A program made the position numbers and the translations under genes. Shown here in pieces: positions 1-4,922 of a stretch of 5,801 nt of DNA. Below the pieces are notes generated by a model. The model worked only from the letters and a program-made list of their open reading frames with translations, was not told the origin of the DNA and did not search any database. This DNA is from Acidobacteriota bacterium (lineage in GTDB: Bacteria; Acidobacteriota; Vicinamibacteria; Vicinamibacterales; Vicinamibacteraceae): contig JAEYZV010000230.1 of the NCBI GenBank assembly GCA_023427865.1, positions 1 through 5,801 of the forward strand, written 5' to 3'. Numbering within the stretch: the stretch's first letter is position 1; each line of letters begins with the position of its first letter.

Positions 1-1070
1 TGGTCAAGAACATCACCGACTACGGTGCGTTCATCGACCTCGGCGGCATCGACGGCCTGCTGCACATCACCGACATGTCGTGGGGCCGCGTCCAGCACCC
101 CTCGGAGCTGTTCAAGGTCAACGACGAAGTCGACGTCATCGTCCTCAAGTTCGACCCCGAGAACGAGCGCGTGTCGCTCGGCCACAAGCAGCTCACGACC
201 GACCCCTGGTCGGACGTGGTGGAGCGCTACCCGGTCACGGCGCGCGTCACCGGCCGCGTGGTCAGCCTCACCGACTACGGCGCCTTCATCGAGCTCGAGC
301 CCGGTGTCGAGGGCCTCATCCACGTCAGCGAGATGTCGTGGAGCAAGCGGGTCAAGCACCCGTCGAAGATCCTCAACGTCGGCGACAACGTCGAGGCGAT
401 GGTGCTCGGCGTCGACCCGTCGGCCCGCCGCATCTCGCTCGGTCTCAAGCAGGTCGAGACCAACCCGTGGCACGAGCTCACCGACAAGTACCCGGTGGGC
501 ACGAAGATCAAGGGCAAGGTGCGCAACCTCACCGAGTTCGGCGCCTTCGTCGAGGTCGAGGACGGCATCGACGGCCTGATCCACATCTCGGACATGTCGT
601 GGAGCAAGCGCCTCAAGCACCCGTCGGAGATGCTGAAGAAGGGCGACGTGGTCGAGGCGATGGTGCTCAACATCGACGCCGAGAACCAGCGGCTCTCGCT
701 CGGCCTCAAGCAGCTCGCGGCCGACGTGTGGGACGACTTCTTCGGGCGCGTGCAGGTCGGGGACGTGGTCGAGGGCAAGGTCGTGCGCATGACCTCCTTC
801 GGTGCGTTCGTGGAACTGGCCGAGGGCATCGAGGGCCTCATCCACGTCTCCGAGTTCGACGACGAGCGGGGTGGGGAGAAGATCGACCTGCAGGTCGATC
901 AGGCCTACGCGATGAAGGTGATCAAGCTGTCGCCCTCGGAGCGCAAGGTCGGCCTCAGCATCCGGGCGCTGAAGGACGACTCCTACCGCGCCGATTGGGG
1001 CCAGTACATCAGCGAGGCGGCGTCCACGGGCGGCGCGACGCTGGGCGACCACTTCAAGCAGCAGCAGTAG
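1..1070 (+). CDS. rpsA: 30S ribosomal protein S1, 3' portion (5' end outside window)
   Basis: S1 is the large RNA-binding ribosomal protein that helps load mRNA onto the 30S subunit. The reading frame is open from the window edge (first full codon at base 3) to a TAG at 1068-1070, giving 355 residues; the start lies upstream. Four S1 (OB-fold) repeats are visible. The first is truncated (fragment residues 1 to about 64, with DYGAFIDLGGIDGLLHITDM). The others lie at about 79-150, 165-237 and 250-325, each with the GAF(I/V)E...GLIH(V/I)S core and ending in (V/I/L)SLG(L)KQ or VGLSIRAL. The fragment strongly resembles E. coli S1 domains 3-6, and the DPW/NPW/DVW inter-domain spacers are also conserved. 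The last domain has the more divergent EFDDERGG segment in place of MSWSKR, followed by a short polar tail ending QQQ. A general S1-repeat RNA-binding protein is conceivable, but the IHF-type gene downstream supports rpsA. Confidence 0.96.
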   Translation, partial: VKNITDYGAFIDLGGIDGLLHITDMSWGRVQHPSELFKVNDEVDVIVLKFDPENERVSLGHKQLTTDPWSDVVERYPVTARVTGRVVSLTDYGAFIELEPGVEGLIHVSEMSWSKRVKHPSKILNVGDNVEAMVLGVDPSARRISLGLKQVETNPWHELTDKYPVGTKIKGKVRNLTEFGAFVEVEDGIDGLIHISDMSWSKRLKHPSEMLKKGDVVEAMVLNIDAENQRLSLGLKQLAADVWDDFFGRVQVGDVVEGKVVRMTSFGAFVELAEGIEGLIHVSEFDDERGGEKIDLQVDQAYAMKVIKLSPSERKVGLSIRALKDDSYRADWGQYISEAASTGGATLGDHFKQQQ

Positions 1071-1084
1071 CGGTTTTCGGCGGT

Positions 1085-1130
1085 GCGCCGGCGGCACGGG
1101 GGCGACCCCGTGTCCCGGCGCGTTCCTTTT
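1085..1130 (+). terminator. Rho-independent terminator or attenuator between rpsA and the IHF-type gene
   Basis: A long GC-rich hairpin is directly readable. Bases 1085-1091 pair with 1115-1121, C1092 is bulged, and 1093-1101 pair with 1106-1114 (one G-U pair). This makes 16 pairs closed by a GCGA loop at 1102-1105, which is a GNRA-type tetraloop. The 3' arm is followed almost at once by TTCCTTTT (1123-1130), the U-rich run expected of an intrinsic terminator. It lies 14 bases past the S1 stop and its U-run ends 14 bases before the next ATG. It may therefore act as a partial terminator that sets the S1 to IHF expression ratio, or as a processing or stability element. Termination efficiency cannot be read from sequence. 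Confidence 0.8.
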
Positions 1131-1131
1131 C

Positions 1132-1135
1132 GAGG
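1132..1135 (+). promoter_or_regulatory. Ribosome binding site for the IHF-type gene
   Basis: GAGG sits 9 bases before the ATG at 1145, just after the U-run of the upstream hairpin. It supports the choice of ATG 1145 over the long upstream continuation of the same frame, which is only an out-of-frame shadow of S1. Confidence 0.65.
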
Positions 1136-1144
1136 CACCTCACA

Positions 1145-1483
1145 ATGACCAAGGCGGATCTCGTCGAAGAGGTCTCCCGTGTCTCCGATCTCACCAAGAA
1201 GGACGCCGAGCTGATCGTCGAGACGGTGTTCCTCAGTGTCATACGCGCCCTGCACGCGGGCGACAAGGTGGAGCTGCGGGGGTTCGGCAGCTTCCGCCTG
1301 CGACGGCGTGAACCCCGCAAGGGGCGCAACCCCAAGACCGGCGATCGCGTGGACGTGCCGTCCAAGCACGTGCCCTACTTCAAGCCGGGCAAGGAACTGA
1401 AGGACCTGATCAACGCCGGCGCGGCCGACGACCTCGAACCGGTACTGGTGACCGACCCGGACACCACGCCGGTGGCTTCCTGA
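1145..1483 (+). CDS. ihfB: Integration host factor beta-type / HU-family DNA-bending protein
   Basis: This is a small basic nucleoid protein of 112 residues that dimerises and bends DNA. The N-terminal helical dimerisation part (1 to about 42, starting MTKADLVEEV) is followed by the family signature GFGSF at 46-50. The DNA-binding beta-arm carries RKGRNPKTGD (58-67), with the intercalating proline at P63, and the KHVPYFKPGKEL block (74-85) closes the fold. RNPKTG and the FKPGKEL ending are closest to IHF-beta, and the position after rpsA matches the proteobacterial rpsA-ihfB order. However, no alpha partner is visible here, so it may work as an HU-like homodimer. The usual IHF-beta length is about 94 residues. 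This protein has an extra acidic tail (about 91-112, with DDLE and DPD). The next gene's ribosome binding site overlaps its TGA, so the two are probably co-translated. Confidence 0.93.
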   Translation: MTKADLVEEVSRVSDLTKKDAELIVETVFLSVIRALHAGDKVELRGFGSFRLRRREPRKGRNPKTGDRVDVPSKHVPYFKPGKELKDLINAGAADDLEPVLVTDPDTTPVAS

Positions 1484-1485
1484 GG
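1482..1485 (+). promoter_or_regulatory. Ribosome binding site of the HIT gene, overlapping the upstream stop codon
   Basis: The string TGAGG contains the stop codon of the IHF-type gene and a GAGG Shine-Dalgarno core 4 bases before ATG 1490. The spacing is short, and the arrangement suggests that ribosomes terminating on the first gene help initiation on the second. Confidence 0.6.
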
Positions 1486-1489
1486 TCCG

Positions 1490-1993
1490 ATGGACCACCT
1501 CTGGTCACCCTGGCGCCTGCAGTACGTGACCGGCGGCAGCGCGCCGCCCGGCTGCGTCTTCTGCACCGCCGACACCGGTGCCGATGCCGCGCAGGCGTCG
1601 CTCGTCGTCCACCGCGGCACCACCTGCTACGTCATCCTCAACCTGTTTCCGTACAACAACGGGCACCTGATGGTGGTGCCGGGCCGGCACATCGCCACGC
1701 TCGGCGAGGCCACGCCCGACGAACTGCACGAGATGATGCGGCTGACGCAGTGCGCTGAAGGTGTGCTGCGGACCGCTTACGCACCGCATGGCATCAACGT
1801 CGGCATCAACATCGGCAAGGCCGCCGGCGCAGGCGTGGCCGACCACCTGCACATCCACCTCGTGCCGCGCTGGAACGGCGACACCAACTTCATGACGACC
1901 GTCGGCGAGAGCCGTGTGCTGCCCGAGTCGCTCGACGCGACCGCCGCCCGCCTGCGGCCGCTCTTCGCCGAGGCCGCAGCCACCGCCCCCTGA
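1490..1993 (+). CDS. HIT-family nucleotide hydrolase/phosphorylase (Ap4A phosphorylase-like)
   Basis: This 167-residue histidine-triad protein belongs to a cytosolic superfamily that cleaves nucleotide phosphate esters or phosphoramidates, such as Ap4A or AMP conjugates. The visible motifs are an N-terminal LWSPWR box (4-9) typical of the bacterial Ap4A-phosphorylase-like branch, a CVFC pair (C22, C25) that probably binds zinc, NLFPYNNGHLMVVP (51-64), GINIG (105-109) and the triad HLHIHLVP (119-126). H121 is the expected nucleophile by analogy with Hint and Fhit. The length is normal. The start is fixed by the Shine-Dalgarno overlapping the previous stop and by the conserved N-terminal box a few residues in. 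It is the last gene of the rpsA-ihfB-HIT run. The link to the neighbours is probably shared expression rather than a shared pathway, and the exact substrate cannot be told from sequence. Confidence 0.93.
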   Translation: MDHLWSPWRLQYVTGGSAPPGCVFCTADTGADAAQASLVVHRGTTCYVILNLFPYNNGHLMVVPGRHIATLGEATPDELHEMMRLTQCAEGVLRTAYAPHGINVGINIGKAAGAGVADHLHIHLVPRWNGDTNFMTTVGESRVLPESLDATAARLRPLFAEAAATAP

Positions 1994-2061
1994 ACGCCTC
2001 GGAGCCGCCCGCCGGTCCCCTCTGCATGTACGAGTCCGGTACGTAGCCGTCCGGCCCTGCC

Positions 2062-2083
2062 CGACGGGTCGCGCTGCCCGTCG
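2062..2083 (+). terminator. Hairpin after the HIT gene, possible terminator without a U-run
   Basis: CGACGGG (2062-2068) pairs perfectly with CCCGTCG (2077-2083) around an 8-base loop. It lies 68 bases past the HIT stop. The 3' side continues ATAACAACTC, with no U-run, so it may be a transcript 3'-end stabiliser or a rho-assisted stop rather than a classical intrinsic terminator. Confidence 0.4.
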
Positions 2084-2163
2084 ATAACAACTCACCGTCG
2101 ACACCAGCCATGGGCGGATCCGCACGCCAATCGGCGTTGTCGACGTCGCCGGGCAGTAGCCTC

Positions 2164-2172
2164 TGATAGCCT
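2164..2172 (+). promoter_or_regulatory. Possible extended -10 promoter element for the acyl-CoA dehydrogenase unit
   Basis: TGATAGCCT fits the extended -10 pattern TGnTAnnnT. Its last T is 6 bases before the GTG at 2179, so transcription would begin at or next to the start codon, giving a leaderless mRNA. In support, there is no Shine-Dalgarno upstream of 2179 and an in-frame TAG (2167-2169) rules out any earlier start. No good -35 box is present at 16-18 bases spacing; a TTGTCG at 2137-2142 is too far away. Confidence 0.35.
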
Positions 2173-2178
2173 ACCGAC

Positions 2179-3315
2179 GTGCGCGTCCAGCCGACCGAGC
2201 GACAACAGGCCTTCGCCGAGGGGGCGCGCACGTTCGCCACCGACGTCGTCGCACCAGGCGCGTCGGCCATCGACGAGCAGAACGCGTTCCCCCGCGACGT
2301 CGTCGTCAGGGCGGGCGCGATCGGCCTGATGGGCGTCACCATCCCGGAGACGTGGGGTGGCGCCGGGCAGGACGACGTCGCGTACGTCCTGGCCCTCGAG
2401 GCCGTCGCGCACGCCAGTGCGACGGTGGCGGTCATCCTCTCGGTCAACAACTCGCTGGTCGCCGAGACGCTGCTGCGCCACGGCAGCGATGCGCAGCGCG
2501 AGCAGTGGCTGGGGCGACTGGCGCGTGGTGAGGCGATCGGCGCGTTCGCGCTGTCGGAGGAGCACGCGGGTTCCGATGCGGCGAACCAGCAGGCGACCGC
2601 GACCTCCGATGGCGTCGGGTATCGCATCCGTGGCACGAAGGTGTGGGTGGCCAACGCCGAGGCCGCCGACGTCGTGATCGTGTTCGCGTCCACGCAGCCC
2701 GAGCTTCGCGGGCGCGGCATCTCGGCGTTCCTCGTCCCGATGGACGCGCCGGGGCTCGAGCGCCGCACGCGCGACTCGCTCGGCGTGCGCGGTCTCGGCT
2801 GCATGGACCTCGTGTTCGACGACGTCATCGTCGATTCGAGTCACCTGATCGGGCAGCCGGGCCAGGGGTTCGCGATCGCGATGGAGGCGCTCGACGGCGG
2901 TCGCGTGGCGATTGCGGCACAGGCGCTGGGTGTCGGCGAGGCCGCGTTGCAGGAAGCGCTCGCGTATGCGAAGCGTCGCGTCGCGTTCGGGCAGCCGATC
3001 GCGCAGTACCAGGCCATCCAGTTCATGCTGGCCGACATGGCGACGGGTCTCGAGGCGGCGCGGATGCTGACATGGAAGGCCGCGACATCCCGCGCCCGCG
3101 GCCAGCGCGCGACGACCGAGGCCTCGATGGCCAAGCTCGCGGCGTCGGAAGCCGCGCATGCGGCGGCCGATCGCGCGATGCAGATTCTCGCGTCGGAAGG
3201 CTACCGGCGCGGCTCCACGGTCGAGCGCCTGTTCCGGGACGTGCGCGCGACGGAGATCTACCAGGGGACGTCCGAGGTACAACGCATGATCATCGCCGAC
3301 GCGGTGCTGTCGTGA
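2179..3315 (+). CDS. Acyl-CoA dehydrogenase, short-chain-type, with atypical active-site position
   Basis: This is a 378-residue FAD enzyme of the acyl-CoA dehydrogenase family, the normal length for a soluble tetrameric short-chain-like member that would introduce an alpha-beta double bond into an acyl-CoA and pass electrons to ETF. It has the N-terminal helical domain (1 to about 115), the beta domain with the first family signature ALSEEHAGSD (124-133), KVWVANA and the FDDVIV segment, then the C-terminal helical domain with RVAFGQPIAQYQAIQF, MAKLAASEAA and RLFRDVRATEIYQGTSEVQR. The catalytic glutamate of SCAD/MCAD, expected in IYEGTS, is Q362 (CAG, 3262-3264). The alternative glutamate position of isovaleryl-type enzymes is G241. 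The usual GGxGY of the second signature is ASEGY (338-342). The start is GTG 2179, since a stop lies just upstream in frame. The stop overlaps the GNAT start by 4 bases. The fold assignment is firm; activity and substrate are uncertain. Confidence 0.93.
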   Translation: MRVQPTERQQAFAEGARTFATDVVAPGASAIDEQNAFPRDVVVRAGAIGLMGVTIPETWGGAGQDDVAYVLALEAVAHASATVAVILSVNNSLVAETLLRHGSDAQREQWLGRLARGEAIGAFALSEEHAGSDAANQQATATSDGVGYRIRGTKVWVANAEAADVVIVFASTQPELRGRGISAFLVPMDAPGLERRTRDSLGVRGLGCMDLVFDDVIVDSSHLIGQPGQGFAIAMEALDGGRVAIAAQALGVGEAALQEALAYAKRRVAFGQPIAQYQAIQFMLADMATGLEAARMLTWKAATSRARGQRATTEASMAKLAASEAAHAAADRAMQILASEGYRRGSTVERLFRDVRATEIYQGTSEVQRMIIADAVLS

Positions 3316-4139
3316 TCGGGACCATCGAGCTGGCCAGGCGGATCGAGGCCGCCGAGACGCGATTGACCACCGCGATGGCCGAGGTGACGCGAAGGAGCGG
3401 CGACCGAGCCGCCTTCGCGCTGCCGATCGGCAGCGGCGTGGCGGTCTTCTGCGGTCCCGGCGCGCCGATGACGAAGGTGATCGGCGTCGGCATCGCCGAA
3501 CCCATCGTGGAGGCCGATATCGATCGCGTGGAGGCCGCGTTCGAGCCGACGGGCGAGCGACCGGGATGGGAGATCGCCACGCTCGCCGACTTCGCATCGA
3601 TTCGCCGGCTCGAGGCACGCGGCTATCGGCTGCAGCGGATCGAACTCGTGCTCGGACGCGACCTGTCGCGCCCGACGCTGATCGATCCCCCACCGTCCGA
3701 CATCAGGGTGGCGCGTGGGCTCGAGGAGGAATGGGCGGGAATCGCGGTGGCCGGGTTCTCCGCCGCGGAAACCGTGGATGGGCGGGACGCGCCCGCCGAG
3801 CAGTACGACGAAAGCACGCTCGAGCGCGTCGTCCAGCAGCTCGCCGGCGTCTCGGACGTCCGCCATTACGTGGCGTTCCTGAACGGCGTGCCTGCGGGGG
3901 CGGCGTCGGGACGAGTCGACGCCGGCATCTTCCAGTTGGCTGGCGCCACGACGCTGCCCGAGTACCGTCGTCGCGGCGTGCAGAGCGCGCTGCTCGGTGC
4001 GCGTCTCGCCGATGCCCGTGCCGAGTCGTGCGACCTCGCCGTGGTCACCGTGGAACCGGCGTCGCGCTCACAGGCGAACGTCCAGCGCCGCCTGTTCGAG
4101 CCGCTCTACAGCCGGCTCGTGTTCGCCAGGGAATCGTAA
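3312..4139 (+). CDS. GNAT-family acetyltransferase with a degenerate N-terminal GNAT-like half
   Basis: This 275-residue protein starts at GTG 3312, sharing GTGA with the dehydrogenase stop, and ends at TAA 4137-4139. The C-terminal half (about 130-275) is a GNAT domain. It contains HYVAFLNGVPAGAASGRV, then the strand TTLPEYRRRGVQSALL, where RRRGVQ (219-224) is the acetyl-CoA pyrophosphate-binding loop (Q/R-x-x-G-x-G/A, with Q in the last place), and a VEPASRSQANVQRR segment near the end. The N-terminal half (1 to about 118) begins LARRIEAAE and has VIGVGIAEPIVEADIDRVEAAF and RRLEARGYRLQRIELVL. This resembles the cofactor-less first half of known two-domain GNAT proteins. Such proteins transfer acetyl groups to small molecules or proteins; the substrate is unknown. 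No strong Shine-Dalgarno precedes the GTG, so translation is probably coupled to the dehydrogenase. An ATG at 3375 is an alternative start but would remove the conserved LARRIEAAE box. Confidence 0.87.
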   Translation: MIGTIELARRIEAAETRLTTAMAEVTRRSGDRAAFALPIGSGVAVFCGPGAPMTKVIGVGIAEPIVEADIDRVEAAFEPTGERPGWEIATLADFASIRRLEARGYRLQRIELVLGRDLSRPTLIDPPPSDIRVARGLEEEWAGIAVAGFSAAETVDGRDAPAEQYDESTLERVVQQLAGVSDVRHYVAFLNGVPAGAASGRVDAGIFQLAGATTLPEYRRRGVQSALLGARLADARAESCDLAVVTVEPASRSQANVQRRLFEPLYSRLVFARES

Positions 4140-4143
4140 GGAG
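4138..4143 (+). promoter_or_regulatory. Ribosome binding site of the HAD gene, overlapping the GNAT stop codon
   Basis: AAGGAG begins inside the TAA stop of the GNAT gene and is the best Shine-Dalgarno in the window. It ends 12 bases before GTG 4156, slightly long but acceptable. It favours that start and indicates co-expression of the two genes. Confidence 0.65.
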
Positions 4144-4155
4144 ATCTTCCCACTT

Positions 4156-4842
4156 GTGACTTCCGACTTTCGTGCGTTTCGCGCTGTCGTCTTCGACCTC
4201 GACGGTACGCTCGTGGACAACATGTCCCTGCACGCGCAGGCGTTCGAGACGTTTGCCGCGGCGCACGGGTTGCCGCCGCTCACGATGGACCTCCGCCGCC
4301 GCATCGACGGCAAGCGCAACAGCGAAATCTTCCCGATGATCTTCGAGCGCGAGATGACGATGGAGGAGGTGCTCGCGCACGAAGAGGAGAAGGAGGGAGC
4401 CTACAGGCAGTTGTCGCGCGGCAAGCTCGTGCCGGTGCGCGGCGCGCTGACGCTGCTCGCGCGTCTCGAGGCTCGCGGCATCCCCGTGGCGGTGGCCACG
4501 TCGGCGCCGCTCGACAACGTCGCGCACACGCTCGCGGAGACGGGACTCGACCAGCGCCTGGCCGTCGTGGCACGCGGCGACGAGGTGCGGCGCGGCAAGC
4601 CATTCCCCGACGTGTTCGCGCTGGCCGCCGAGCGCCTCCAGGTGCCGGCCGACGAGTGCCTCGCCTTCGAGGATGCGCCGATCGGCGTCGCTGCGGCAAT
4701 GGCTGCCGGCATGCACTGCATCGCGGTGACGACGACGTTCTCGGCCGAGCAGTTCGCGGCGAACATTCCGGCGCCGCACGCGACGGTGCGCGACTACGAG
4801 GCATACCTCTCGGGGCCGGGCCGCTGGCTGCTGGACGACTGA
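4156..4842 (+). CDS. HAD-superfamily phosphatase / beta-phosphoglucomutase-like hydrolase
   Basis: This 228-residue subfamily I HAD enzyme performs phosphoryl transfer through an aspartyl-phosphate, typically on small phosphorylated metabolites such as sugar phosphates. Motif I is VFDLDGTLVDN with nucleophile D14 and acid/base D16. Motif II is ATSAP (T115, S116), motif III is RRGKPFPD with K148, and motif IV is FEDAPIGV with E172 and D173 for magnesium. The helical C1 cap (about 20-90) contains H26, the RIDGKRNSEIF stretch (49-59) and a charged EEEKEGAYR run. The motif spacing, GKPFPD and EDAPIGVAAA are typical of the beta-phosphoglucomutase/sugar phosphatase group. Mutase and phosphatase cannot be separated by eye. 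GTG 4156 is chosen because of the AAGGAG upstream and the proximity to motif I. It is the third gene of the dehydrogenase-GNAT-HAD run, 16 bases after the GNAT stop, and converges on the PEGA gene. Confidence 0.92.
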   Translation: MTSDFRAFRAVVFDLDGTLVDNMSLHAQAFETFAAAHGLPPLTMDLRRRIDGKRNSEIFPMIFEREMTMEEVLAHEEEKEGAYRQLSRGKLVPVRGALTLLARLEARGIPVAVATSAPLDNVAHTLAETGLDQRLAVVARGDEVRRGKPFPDVFALAAERLQVPADECLAFEDAPIGVAAAMAAGMHCIAVTTTFSAEQFAANIPAPHATVRDYEAYLSGPGRWLLDD

Positions 4843-4861
4843 TCGATCGCGCTGGCATGGA

Positions 4862-4882
4862 CCGTCGGGCCGGGCCCGACGG
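4862..4882. terminator. Perfect 9-bp hairpin in the convergent gap
   Basis: CCGTCGGGC (4862-4870) pairs perfectly with GCCCGACGG (4874-4882) around a 3-base loop (or a longer loop if the last pairs open). It lies 19 bases past the HAD stop and 40 bases from the end of the opposing PEGA gene, so it could terminate or protect transcripts from either side. Neither strand has a U-run directly after it, so an intrinsic-terminator call rests on position and stem strength only. Confidence 0.55.
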
Positions 4883-4895
4883 CTACGGAATCCTC

Positions 4896-4920
4896 AAAAC
4901 GCCCGGCGCGCGGCGGGGCG
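4896..4920 (-). terminator. Weak candidate terminator for the PEGA gene
   Basis: Read on the minus strand, a 5-bp GC stem (bases 4916-4920 with 4900-4904, 11-base loop) is followed directly by TTTT (4899-4896). It begins 3 bases after the PEGA stop codon. The stem is short and the loop large, so this is tentative. Confidence 0.3.
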
Positions 4921-4922
4921 CG

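Larger units (their letters stand above)
1994..2178. other. 185-base intergenic region with a hairpin and a possible promoter
   Basis: No coding sequence is supported here. The left half carries the hairpin at 2062-2083 and a minor GTAC...GTAC inverted repeat (2028-2031 and 2039-2042). The right half has a TAGCCT direct repeat (2157-2162 and 2167-2172, 10-base period) ending 6 bases before the GTG start of the dehydrogenase. Two tiny ATG-initiated frames (2026-2046 and 2110-2166) have no ribosome binding site and were not called. Confidence 0.6.

Noticed and set aside
75..648. DNA repeats in the left part as a possible repeat array or mobile element
   Set aside because: They are in frame, spaced by about 86-87 codons, and correspond to the protein repeats of S1.
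80..1144. Upstream extension of the IHF-type frame through the S1 gene
   Set aside because: The product is Arg/Gly/Pro-rich noise in a different frame from S1. The conserved HU/IHF start is at ATG 1145 with its own ribosome binding site.
2026..2046. Six-codon ATG-initiated frame, considered as a leader peptide
   Set aside because: No Shine-Dalgarno, no run of regulatory codons, and it is far from the next gene.
1505..2125. 206-residue minus-strand frame opposite the HIT gene
   Set aside because: No motif, biased composition and full overlap with a clear HIT protein on the plus strand.
2137..2142. TTGTCG as a -35 box
   Set aside because: Four of six bases match, but the spacing to the -10 candidate at 2167 is 24 bases, too long for a normal sigma-70-type promoter.
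2110..2166. 18-codon ATG-initiated frame just before the dehydrogenase
   Set aside because: No ribosome binding site, no recognisable peptide, and it overlaps the putative promoter.
2092..3693. Long open frame on the minus strand (533 residues) opposite the dehydrogenase and GNAT genes
   Set aside because: The translation is Arg/Ala/His-rich without recognisable domains. It is antisense to two well-supported genes, and long antisense frames are common in GC-rich DNA.
4045..4858. Several minus-strand frames opposite the HAD gene
   Set aside because: Low-complexity Arg/His/Ala translations that are shadows of a gene with all four HAD motifs.
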